Made by a program: the position numbers and the translations under genes
NCBI GenBank assembly: GCA_964019055.1
Contig: OZ025218.1
Coordinates: 5,337,259 to 5,401,258, forward strand
DNA from: Anthopleura xanthogrammica
Lineage: Eukaryota; Cnidaria; Anthozoa; Actiniaria; Actiniidae
DNA: 64,000 nt
Reading direction: 5' to 3'
Shown here: positions 33,318 to 44,200 of the stretch, in pieces
Layout: every line of letters begins with the position of its first letter
Numbering within the stretch: the stretch's first letter is position 1
Notes under the pieces: model-generated
Database searches by the model: none
Told to the model about the DNA's origin: nothing
Seen by the model: the letters and a program-made list of their open reading frames with translations, nothing else

Positions 33318-33878
33318 TTAAGGTGACTGACTACTTTTGAACGTTCAATTTGAGCCCACGATGTGTGCGCGCACAAAAATCGCTCAAAACCGCATAACAA
33401 CCTTCAACATTTTATTGAGGAACCATACACGTTTTGAACTTCAACAGGGCAAAAAACCCAAATTTTGCACGGGACTCTATATTTTTCTTTGAATTTCCTA
33501 AAACAAAAGGTAAAAATCAATCTTTTGAGAAAGTTTGAGAAAAACGCAATTATTAGAACTTATAAAAAAAGCGTTTTATGTGATTTTATTGTTGTCGTTT
33601 GAGTACGATTTTCGGTTTTTAAAACTTTCTTCAAATATTTTTAGTTAGTCTTCAAAAATAATGTGTAAAGTAGATGTCCTGAGAAAATTGCTTCCAGAGA
33701 TTCTCTAATTTTTGAGTTATTAATTTTTGTGTGCAAAGCTTGATTTCCGCCATTTTCCTTTCGAAAACTTGTCAAGATGGTCATATTCAAAATTCATTAT
33801 CTCGAAAACGACCTGTGTAAAATATCTTTCTAAGAACATTTTGTAATTATTCCTTGCTAAAGTAGTCAGTCACCTTAA
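33318..33878. mobile_element. Family A MITE, complete copy with TTAA flanks
   Basis: TTAA at 33318-33321 and 33875-33878 flanks exact 16-bp TIRs GGTGACTGACTACTTT (33322-33337 and 33859-33874). A TTAA target duplication is characteristic of piggyBac-type elements. No transposase is present. Inserted in the LINE. Confidence 0.85.
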
Positions 33879-34194
33879 AGTTTACAAAGAAATCATTTAC
33901 TTTTCCAGTAAGTTCTTTCCAGTAAGAGACTGGTCACCGAGAAGTTGATTGTACCAGGCTTTATTATCATTCGTAGCACCGCTGAGTTTTTTAGTTTCCC
34001 TCCACCACTTAGAGGAGTTGCCATTTTTGAGATTCTTGATTTTGGAGTTGAAGTATACCAATCTGGCGTTCTTAAATCCCAAACTGACTTGGTTTCTTAG
34101 TTCTTTGTACTGAACTGAGGATTTGCCATGGATAGAGAAAGCCTTTTGTCTTTTAATTATAAGCTCTTAAGGTGGGGTGTGAGCCAGGGCTTGT

Positions 34195-35079
34195 CTAAAG
34201 GAAATCTTTTACACTTTTTAATGGAAAGTACTCGTCAATTGCACTGGTAAGCAGTTGGTGAAAAAGAGAGTATTTCTGATTGGGGTCATCAAGTTGGTAG
34301 ACATCATTCCAATTCTCTCTAGTGGTCCACTGGCCAAAGTTTCTGATGTTATCTTCTTTCATCTCACGTTTTAACAAGACTGAATTGCCTGCTTTTGGGT
34401 TATGCCGTGCTTTTGGTTTAATGAGGATAGCATGATAGTCACTATTACCAATCTTTGGAAGCTGTTTAGGAAGTTCAAACAATGTAGGTTTGTTGACAAA
34501 ACCTAGATCCAATATACCAGTGTCTCTTGTATTACATTTGATGATTTGCGATACACCAAGTAGGCGGGAGATCAAATTGGCCTTTAAGTTAGTGCTACTG
34601 GGATTGAAGTCACCAGTAATGATAACCAGTGCGTCTAATTTTTGAGTTATTAATTTTTGTGTGCAAAGCTTGATTTCCGCCATTTCCGCCTTAATTTCCG
34701 CCAGTGCGTCAGGATGATCCATCAGGAAGGAATCAGTGTTTGATTGCAGATGATCAACAAGTAGTTTTTTATTTTCAGCAGTTGAAGACGGTGGATGGTA
34801 AACAACAGTCAGAAGAACGATAGAGGTATGACGAGGTAGGCGGTAAGGACGAATCGTAAGAGACATGGATTCAATTTCTGAATGCTCATAGTTATATAAT
34901 CTTCGCGATGGATGAGAAGAATGGACAAACACAGCCACGCCACCACCAGCTTTCTTATATAGAGTGTCACGATCTTTCCTATAAAAGTTGAAATCTGAAA
35001 TGTTAACGGCATTATCTGGGGTAATACCATGATCTCCTCGGAGTTCATTGTTTTTGGAGGGACGTTTAATGGCTAACAT
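34195..35079 (-). pseudogene. LINE APE-type endonuclease domain (part)
   Basis: Motifs in order: YRKDRDTLYKKAGGGVAVFV, VIITGDFNPSSTN (GDFN motif), DTGILDLGFVN, and GNSDYHAI, where the usual SDH is SDYH. Upstream is cut by the element ending at about 35085. The 65-bp filler plus 10-bp duplication at 34626-34710 adds 25 codons before the GDFN motif without breaking the frame. Confidence 0.8.
34626..34710. repeat. 65-bp filler copied from family A, flanked by a 10-bp duplication
   Basis: CCAGTGCGTC occurs at 34626-34635 and 34701-34710. Between them, about 48 bp match 33709-33756 of the nearby family A copy. Removing insert and one 10-mer (75 bp) restores the expected endonuclease reading DALVIITGDFN. 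Confidence 0.9.
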
Positions 35080-35084
35080 CCCTC

Positions 35085-35665
35085 CTTCATGAATAGGATG
35101 AGGGAAATTTGTCCCTCATGCAACCCAATCATCGGGACACCGAGTCTGAAAGACCCGGTTCGAAATCTGATGCATTTTTAATCAGGATGTATGTGCTCCT
35201 TCTACAAGCTTTATTCAATGTGGGAAAGAGAAATTTGTCTTTGGGCCTGAGTGAACACGCTAAAACGATATTCGCGCATGCGTAAACGATGTTGTTGGTC
35301 ACCATTTGATTTCAAACAAAACGTTTTCCCATGAGACGCATTATAGATTAGACACATATCAGTTTATTGTGCTAACAATGAACATTCCTCAGTGTTCCCC
35401 CAGAGTAGGGAGTCATCAAGGCTCTTTCAACGAAATCTCTTTAATATATTCTGATTTAAAGCTCATTTAGATCATAATTCTTGATGTTTTCCTCGGAAAT
35501 CATGGTATTACAAACTAATACCATAGCAATTTCGGGATATTAGGGATTAAATGTCCCTCTGCCTCGGGAGGTTTAGTAAAAGTCCCTCGGCCTACGGCGT
35601 CGGGACTTCCACTAAACCTCCCTCGGCTTCGGGGACATTTAATCACTAATATCCCTCATTGCCAT
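35085..35665. mobile_element. Hairpin-bearing element inserted in the LINE endonuclease
   Basis: It begins near GATGAGGGAAATTTGTCCCTCATG (a small hairpin) and ends with a long hairpin (about 35505-35668) whose arms contain GGGATTAAATGTCCCTC and GGGACATTTAATC. It splits the endonuclease frame. Boundaries approximate. Confidence 0.65.
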
Positions 35666-36185
35666 GGTATTACTTATAATCATACCCGTCAACCAGGTCT
35701 CAGTAGGAGTTATTATATCCACCGAGTTCGTTTTACTGACAATGTTCAACTCATCAACCTTTGACAGCAAAGATCTGACATTAGAAGTAAACACGGTAGG
35801 AATGGAAGGACGGCTAGAAGATGTTTTCAATGAGTTCGGTTTAATCTCTTTGTTAATAGATCCAGTTTCTTGTGTCTTGGTAAAAAGGTGTCAGTCTGAG
35901 TATTTAATAAGGCATCTTGATTTCTTGAAGTCGTGTAGCAAGGATTACTGGTACTACTTGAGTTTGAAACCAGATCATTAATAGAAGAACTCGATTGCAA
36001 GGAGTTAAAGGAACCTCCAAGGTTATCCCTCAAAGGTCGGAGAATACCATCGTATTTGTTCTGGGTCCACACACGGGTATGGCGAAAATTGTTTGTAAGC
36101 GGATGCTAAAAATAGCCAAACCTGGAATTCACATGGCGCGCGCGGTGGTATTAGCGGAGCTCCCGCGCGGAGCACTATACGTATA

Positions 36186-36345
36186 GGAAATCGCACGACC
36201 TCGAGTACAATTTGGAATTTAATAGGTACGAGTAATGTTTTGAAAGTTCTTGTAATTGCACGAGCCTTTAGGCGAGTGCAATTAAAGAACTTTCAAAACA
36301 TTACGAGTGCCTATTAATTCCAAATTGTACGAGAAAGTCGTGCGA
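36186..36345. repeat. Hairpin preceding element E4
   Basis: The arms AAATCGCACGAC...ATGTTTTGAAAGTTCTT and AAGAACTTTCAAAACAT...GTCGTGCGATTT pair over about 75 bp around TGCACGAGCCTTTAGGCGAG. Confidence 0.95.
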
Positions 36346-36353
36346 TTTTTTGT

Positions 36354-37582
36354 TTATAGTTCACTCAACAAAATTTTATAAAAAATGCGAAGCGAAGGCA
36401 TTCATCCATCTTCATTGCCAACCTTTGCTATAACCGACCCTTCTCCAAGAAAGCGAAGTCAAGAACAGCATAAAAAGAGTTAACGTTGTTGTAAAAGCTT
36501 TTTAAATTAGTATTTTATGTATGATTTAAACTATAAAATACTAGAAAATAATTTTACATCTCAAGTAAAAAGCCATTTTAATGCATGTTTACATATTTAC
36601 AACCGATTGAATGACAGCTAAACAGCGAATCAAGAAGCGACTTTTCTTTGAAAACGTACTGTGTGAAAACTAAGCGAAAGTTGAGAGTTTACAGTTCGCT
36701 AAAATACGTTTTTTCATCTTAGCATTTGCTAATAGCTGCAAAAAACACAATTTCAAAAATACTTTCTTTTAAAACAAGTTAGCTGGACAACATCAAAAGG
36801 GATAAAAGCGACAAATATGTCGTTCAAGTTAAAAGTTTTGAAGTACAGCTTGCCGTGAACGAGTCGCTAGTGATCAGACCACCATGTGCTTTGGATATTA
36901 TTCCCTCCTGTAGCTTGAAGAATTTCGCTGCTATTTTCTTTGAATGGTGAATTATCTGAAGATTTTATTATTTCAAGACTGGATTGACAACTTGGCGGAT
37001 CAATTAACTCGTGATAAATAGCTGAATTCGTCTCTCTACAACTACTCGACAGTTTGCCGGTAAGATTTGATCTTAACTATTTTAAAACAAAAAACGAGCC
37101 TCTACTCGCTGTGTTTTTTCGCTAAACGGAAAGAAATTTGCTTTAAGACTATTGTTAGCTGTTTTCTACAAATTGTACAATCGTAGATGTGGTGTTGAAT
37201 TTATTTTTCGAGAAAACCACAGAAGACAACAGGTAATAAAACGAGCACATTCAAAGCTCCAACTCAAATTGTTTGGCGAAAACTAGAAAGAAAAAACGAC
37301 TTTCTACTATAAAACATGATTTATTACGTCTTGAATTTGTCTAGTTATCATAATTTGAGGCCTTCCTATGTGTGTATCGAACAGTTTTCTGAAATTTTCC
37401 CATTTTAATCTGTAAAACACTGATTTTTTTGGGAATTTCACTCATTTCACTGGGGAAATTTGCCGCTTTTGGCCGTGTTTCCATAGCAACTTAATTGGTA
37501 CTCCTACGGAGTACCAATTAACAATCTAATTGTACTCCTCTAGACCAATCAGAATCGAGTAATTTTGTCGAGTGTACTATAA
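36354..37582. mobile_element. Element E4 (~1.2 kb, ~22-bp imperfect TIRs), non-coding
   Basis: The left end TTATAGTTCACTCAACAAAATT and the right end AATTTTGTCGAGTGTACTATAA are inverted with few mismatches. A further small hairpin lies at 37491-37521 (14-bp perfect arms). No gene inside is recognised. Confidence 0.65.
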
Positions 37583-38027
37583 TTAAGGTAATTCCGTAGA
37601 AATAGATCCGAACATAGAATTTTAATAAAACTTCGCACAATTATTAAGTTAATGCTGCTCATTCCAAAAATAAAATAAAAAAGGGGGGTCACCGTACTCG
37701 TTTTGGCGCTAGATGAGGGTAATTTATGGCATTTTTAGGGTCGCGCCAAAGAAATTTTCAAATCATGAGAATCGAACAAAAGTCACTACCACTTTCAGGA
37801 AGTCATTTCTTACATTAAAAGATTGACGTTATTCTTTTTTTTATATAGCAAAGCAACAGTTGGATGCGTAAAATTTTTCCAGAAAATGCAGTTGTGTAAA
37901 TAAAGGGACTTTTCAACTTCGATGTGCTCCCTATTATCGATCTGGAAACAGTTTTCCGCAGTATGTTTTGAAGAATATCTTGAAAACGGAACATAGAATT
38001 TTTTTAGATTAAGATATTAAAGGATTA

Positions 38028-38130
38028 TTAACCGAGCGCGAGGTCTGTACGGGAAAATATCAGACCGAGGTCCGTACAAAAAAGACCGAGGTCTGATATT
38101 TTCTCGTAAAGACCGAGCAAGCGAGGTTAA
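38028..38130. repeat. Hairpin preceding TIR element E3
   Basis: The arms (38028-38072 and 38084-38130) with GGAAAATATCAGACCGAGGT and its near complement pair with few mismatches. Confidence 0.9.
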
Positions 38131-38331
38131 TAAATCGTTTATTATATGGCTGTTTTTTTTAGCTGCGTCGAAAAAAAACACGCGAACTTCCGGTATCGCG
38201 CGAATATCGATTGGCCAGGTATCGATCGTTTCCAACTAGTAAAACACATAAAGTCAAAATGTCAAATCGTGCGTTTATTACATCAGAAAACTGCTATTTT
38301 TTTTACACAAAGAACTTTAAAGACCCTTCAA

Positions 38332-38699
38332 ACCGATGTCACAGAATTAAGTTCAAGCATTTTAAATGTTTCTAAGTTGTTTTTTTAAAACAATCGTAAG
38401 CTCATTCTAAGCTCATTCATCGAAGTGGAACAAACTAAACAAGAACTTGTTTAACAGATGGTCTAGGTCGTTAGCTGGTAAGCTTTCAATCTCTGTGTTC
38501 TTTCCAAGGCTGTTCAGACCGATGTCACAGAATTAAGTTCAAGCATTTTAAATGTTTCTAAGTTGTTTTTTTAAAACAATCGTAATAGAACTAAGCTCAT
38601 TCATCGAAGTGGAACAAACTAAACAAGAACTTGTTTAACAGATGGTCTAGGTCGTTAGCTGGTAAGCTTTCAATCTCTGTGTTTTTTCCAAGGCTGTTT
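38332..38699. repeat. 186-bp tandem duplication inside E3
   Basis: Two copies begin ACCGATGTCACAGAATTAAG (38332 and 38518) and end near TTTCCAAGGCTGTT. They differ by a small indel (AGCTCATTCT / AATAGAACTA). Confidence 0.9.
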
Positions 38700-38894
38700 A
38701 AATATTTATGGAGTATGTTCATGTCCGACTTTTTCTAATCGTATTTTTAGCTTTCTGGTTTGTAACGAAGTTTTCAATCTGTTCTTGACTGTTAGGAGCT
38801 GTGTTTTCATATTGTTGGTTTTCATTTTCATGTCCACTTCGAGCTCGTTAGGGTAGTAAAATTCGCTCGGAGAATGGTCCTCTTCCTCGCTCAT
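38560..38894 (-). pseudogene. Decayed Crypton/QRICH1-like N-terminal domain gene in E3
   Basis: Across frames the minus strand reads QEQIENFVTNQKAKNTIRKS, then MNILHKYLNSLGKN and IESLPANDLDHLLNKFLFSL. This is the same order as in E1 and E2 (Q.NKNT..K...L..YL ... I.P.DLD.LL..F). It is broken by a stop and a frame change near 38720. The ATG at 38894 opens a different frame of the same region. Confidence 0.55.
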
Positions 38895-39339
38895 AATTTC
38901 TTTGTTCGCTTTTTTTTAATTTTGCTTATAAATTTCTTGTTTAACGAGAAAAGATGTCAAATTTCACGCCGTGAAAATTGTAAACAAACTCGCAAATTTG
39001 ATATACGATCCGGACCAATTGTCATGGTAACGGTCTGAGATGGGAAAATCTCAGACCGGAAATCAGCCAATCAGAGCGCGCGTACTATCGTAGCCATATA
39101 ATAAATGATGCTAAAGCTATTCCTTATTGATCTAATGAAATAAAAAGATAGGACACCGTGCTCGTTTTCGCGCTACAGCTCGCTAAAGAAAGAATTTTGC
39201 CCTCGAAATGTAGTGACCGAGAAGGGACTAGGGATAGTTTACACCAAAAAAATATTGAATAGGCTGTGATCTCTTTCTAAATTCATACAAAAGTCTCATA
39301 ACAGTGCCCAAAAAAAATTTCAAAGACCAATTACTAACA

Positions 39340-39790
39340 AAGAAAATTATTATCTTGCATTAATGAATATGTCTCTTGTTGCAAGCGAAGTTCAAGTGAA
39401 TGTAAGCTTAAATATTAAATATTTTCCGACAATTTTCAGTGTAGTTCACTTTCCACCTAAACAAATCTTGTAACTTAACATTTGCTGAATAAAATCCTTT
39501 TTTCTATATACATATGTTCATATGTTCTATAATCTATAATTATTTTTCTTCGAATTGAATAAGTTTTCTGATGTTTTTGAAGGCTTAAAATGGTGGATTT
39601 TCTTTCAGTTTTTCCTTCAGCTGATAAAATCAGAAGAAGTGGTCACGTTGTTTCGTAACCGGCGTTCTGCCACGTCACACAATTGTCACGTATTTAGCAC
39701 TAAATATACTATTCTTGGGAGCTCCGCTTTTAGGCAGTGCTTAAATTTATATATTAAGAAGTGTCCTTCTCTCATTTATGCACTCTTGGT
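39340..39790. repeat. Dispersed repeat family C, copy 2
   Basis: Follows copy 1 (30480) and copy 3 (40290) in word order. The end near 39750-39785 also resembles the right TIR of family B (AAGAAGTGTCCTTCTCTCAT). Confidence 0.6.
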
Positions 39791-40289
39791 ACAACGTACA
39801 GCATGCGTACGGCGTGTACCACCACAGGGTTCCCGCCTTATTTCAAAGCAAAACTCGCAAAGGCACAGAAAACATCATTAACAACGCAATAATATAGTCA
39901 AAGATTGATCAATGAATAGTTTTTCTTATTTTTGAAAAGCGAAAAGTACGTTTAATCTATGACTCAAAGCACAGAAGTCAAGTCTGTCTTAAACTGAACG
40001 AAAATCAATTTTTCGTTTTCGCCGAAAGAAGAATTAAGCTTACGATAAGTAATCCAGAAGATGAGGCCTAAAGACCAGAAATAAACTAAGTTAATAGTAT
40101 TTCAATTCCGAAGAAAAGACTTCATAGAAGGTACAGTCATTTATGTTAATTAAGATTTAGTAAAAAATGTGTGTAAAACTCTCGACTCTCTCAAAGCCGT
40201 TGCCTCGGCAAAGATTGACAAAGAAGCTTGGATGGTTGTTTTTTGTTTTTATTACATTTTCTTCAGACATTTTTATGAGCTTTGTCTTA

Positions 40290-40740
40290 ATTACTAGAAC
40301 CAGAAAAGCGATATTTGAAGGTTCGATTTTGCAATAAATCTGTCTCTTGTTCTTGCATGTGAAGTTCAACTGAATGTAAGTAATAAAAATAGCTATTTTT
40401 TTGAGAATTTTTGTTGGAAAACATTCATGGAAGCCGTTCACTGTATTTCAAGCTTGAAAAAGTCTATAAAACAACATTTGCATGATGAAATCCTTTTTTT
40501 ATATATAGGAAATATTTCTTAATTATTTTCCTTCGATTTTAATTTTTTTTAATGCTTTGACGGCTTAAAATATCGATTTTTCTTTTTCTTTTTCCTGCTT
40601 GAAAAACCACGAGGAGAGTTGGTCACACTGTTTCAACGTCGCGTCACACTTGTCACGCATTCATCACTCGATTTATAGTCTTGCTCGAAAAATTGAACCG
40701 GGAGCTCCGCTTTTAGGCAGTGCCTAAATTTATGTTATTT
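40290..40740. repeat. Dispersed repeat family C, copy 3
   Basis: Shares GTCTCTTGTTCTTGCATGTG, AAGTTCAACTGAATGTAAG and GGGAGCTCCGCTTTTAGGCA with copy 2. Confidence 0.65.
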
Positions 40741-41285
40741 GCTCAATGGAACTTTGGATTATTCTTAGGGATTACGGTTCGTAATGTTCTCCGTCCTTTT
40801 TTTTCAACTTTGCGTAGAATTTAAGCTTAATAAGGACCTTAAAAAATTGACGCTTGAACTTGACATTGATGAGGTTTACAAGAATAAAACAAGTGAACCA
40901 AGGGAGGAAGAGAACTATATAACAAACTCTACTCACATTTGGTACCGCGTCCAGGAATCGTAGCCGAGACTTTTAGCACGGTGATTTATAATAATCTCTC
41001 ACTTAAAGTTATTTCCAAAACCAATAAAACTCATCAATCATTATTAGTTTGCAGTGCCGCAAACTGCATGTCTTTCGTCATCGTGAAAAAATTGTTTTAA
41101 AAATGACCTTTCGTCTAATCGAGCAAACAAATAATATTTTGATTTACAGAAACGAAATGTAGGGCTCTAATATACTACATTTTCGTGGAGCAAATTTTTT
41201 TTCATCAATGACTTATGTAAATATCTTATTAAAAGCTTTCTTGATTGTTATCAATGTGTCATTTTTAAATCGTTTCATTTTGCAG

Positions 41286-44200
41286 AGGAAGGGAAGAGAT
41301 CTTACTCATCCTTCTAAACCAGATTATGATGCCAACCGTCAAGTCACAGATCGATCAAAACACAATCAGTAAAATAATAAGACCCGTGTTAACAGACAAG
41401 AAATTGTGGACGGTTATTTTCCAAGCATCAGGAGAAACACATCGGCTTCACGCTCATCCTCACTTCGTCACTGTTGTAAAGGCGATTACTTGGCTTGGTG
41501 AATCGATCAGAACCGGCGAAATTCCTGTGGGCTATCTGAAGAAACCGAAGGATCAAAAAGAGGTTGCAGAATTGCTAGCTTTAGCAAGGTGCCCTACCGA
41601 CCCAAGTGACCGTTCAGACTTGTCACTTGTTAGTCTATGGGAGGAAAAGATGACAATTCTTTCCCAGGAGAGAGAAAGGTTCGAAGAGATCTTGAATTCC
41701 CTCAAAGATGCCATAGATCTCACTAATAAAGTTACAAGAAGCGGAGATTTAGTGATTGTCAAAGATTATAAGGATGTTCTGGAGAAATATAATCACTGCC
41801 AAAAGATCTATCATCAGGCACTTTTTGTGGAAATTCGTCAGGGGAGTTTCTGGGGTTGCCTTGAAGGTCTGATAGAACTCTCTGAGAAACTACACAAACA
41901 CCATCTTACCACCTCAATGCTTTTCGTGAACTTTGCAGAAAACCTCATAAAAGAGGGTGCCCTCAAAAAGAAGAAAGAAATCGAAGAAGAAAAGTTGGTT
42001 GAGGACAAGTTTTTAGAAGACAGTGAAGATATCGACAACAAACCCAACCCTTCCATTGTCCAAAATAATGGCATGACTGTCAGAGAGGTTTTGGTACTCC
42101 TTGCAAGCGATTGTGTTTCTAAGATTACTGATACTTATGAAAAAATCTTAAAAACAGAAGTGTTGCCTGCAGAACTGGATACCCTTTTGGCCAGTATCAA
42201 GAAAGAAGACATTGACAAAGAATTTGAGATCATTGGCAATTTGCAGAAAAAGGGTCGCCTACCGCCTAACATTTTGCATATGCTGCACAACTATGCTAAG
42301 TATGAAGATAAAAAAGAAAGAATCCAAACAGCACTGCGATGTTTGAATGCTCTAGGATACAAGACACCAAATGGCGATTCATATTTATTCCTTCAAACTC
42401 TTGAGGCCTTCTTGCAATGCAAAGAATCGGGGACTTTGGAAAGCATTTCAAACCAAGTTGATAGCATGGAGAACCTTGACAGGAAGCTTAAAACCGACCT
42501 AGTGGACATTCTTAGTGAATTGTCAGAAGCCATAGAGCTCACACATTTCATACTGAAAACTGCGAAAGACAATATGGTAGATTTGGTTGACGCTGTCGAA
42601 GAACATTCAGATCAGCTCATCCAAGAGTCCACGGTGTCCGACCTCATCGATGTTCACAGGTTCCTAAGTGATTTGCTTTCCAGCAAACCAGATGACCCCG
42701 GAAAGTTCCTGGATCAAATTATTGAAGCGTATGAAAACTTAACAAACGACCACTCCGGCATTTCAAAGAAACTCGAAAAAAGTGGCACACCAAAGACAAA
42801 GATGGCTGCAAAAATCAAGGTGTGTAGCTGTAACGTGCACAGCCTTCGAGGTCTGTACATGACTTTGTCTAATCGAGGTGAATTGACCAAGGAAATAATC
42901 AAAAATGCTGTTAATGATGGGTGTTACCAAGTTAGAATTACAGATAATGGAAGTTTTGATGTACTTTTGACTTACACACGTAAAGGCCAAACTAATGCTA
43001 CGGCAAAGTACAACATGGATGAGCTGAATGACCTCAGAAGCCGTGCTCTGTTGATCGTAAATACTCACAAGCCAAATGTTGATGAGATCGAGCGAGAAGC
43101 TAGTGTCATCACGTCCGAAGAACTGAACCAGTTTATTGAGCAGGTCGACCTTATCACCGAGATCACTCGCAAATATGATGCATTGAGAAGGTCAGGATTT
43201 CCCAAATATGGAAAGTCGTTTTGGGTCAAGATGGAATCGACCGAGGAGATCAAGGAAGAGGAGAAACAGGTAGAGAGAGAACTGACAGATTGGAACTCCA
43301 AGTTGCACGATGTACGTAAAAAGAACTTCTTCTGTAACTATTTCCATGCAACGCAATTGTGGGAGCTCGGATCCTTTTTTAAAAAATCGGAATCTGCAAA
43401 AGAGATTTCAAACAAAATATTGGCTTTGTTTCGATGTATCGATAGCCAAGTCAGTAAGGAAGACTTGCCATCCTTCCAATCTAGGTACAAACCCCCAAGA
43501 AACAGTGACATCGAGAGTGAACTTCAAGCTACTGGATCTGCATTAGATGACATATTCAGGTCCTCTCAACAGAAACCTCTTCCAGTTATTGCATCGACTA
43601 TGGAAATTAAAGCCATTGTCGAGCCTGGGAAGCTTTATGTGAGCGTGCTTGAGCATGGAAGCGCCCAAACCGTCCATGTCATCATGACACTTTTCCTGAA
43701 CACTTGTGCATGTCTACCAAAACCGAGCCAACTCTTGTTTTGCCACTCACAAACAACATGGGAAGAAATAGAACTGTTTCTTTCTAGAACCTTTGAAGCC
43801 CATTCTCACGGTATTAGCTGTAAGCTCCATTGTCTCGCCAACGTGGAGAGTCTTCCCAACGACATCCAGTTCCAACTTGTAGACAACTTGAAAAGACTGA
43901 CGGACGAAGACAAATCACCATACCGTCTTGCAGTTGTCTGTCGTGGTGGACCACATCATCACATCGCAGATCAATTTGGAGATAAAACACATTACTTCGG
44001 AGGAATGCCTGATTCAGAGTTGAGAGAGAGGTTTATGATAGAATGTCCAAATACATACTTTGTAAGGTCAGACCTTCCGGGGCTTGGAAAATCTGAGGAG
44101 GTTTTCTCACATGCGGCAGAAAGAGGAATATCGTTCGTTAGTTTCCCAATAAGTGGTCCGTTTTCGCGAAAATACCTGGTTGACAGGCTGTGTGATTTAC

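Larger units (their letters stand above)
32476..35980 (-). mobile_element. LINE with APE-type endonuclease and RT, broken by later insertions
   Basis: Minus-strand order: endonuclease start (35639-35830, IPTVFTSNVRSLL...TETWLT), rest of endonuclease (34195-35079), linker (33897-34082), RT (32476-33249). A hairpin-bearing element separates the first two pieces, family A sits between linker and RT, and a 65-bp filler lies in the endonuclease. Endonuclease plus RT in this order defines an APE-type LINE (Jockey/CR1/L2 group). The element is dead. Confidence 0.85.
38138..39105. mobile_element. TIR element E3 (~0.97 kb), related to E1/E2
   Basis: The ends TTTATTATATGGCT at 38138 and its complement to 39105 (14 bp, then diverged) match the E2 terminus TTTATTATATGGAT. 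Contains a 186-bp tandem duplication (38332-38699) and a decayed minus-strand gene. Preceded by a hairpin, as E1 and E2 are. Confidence 0.75.
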
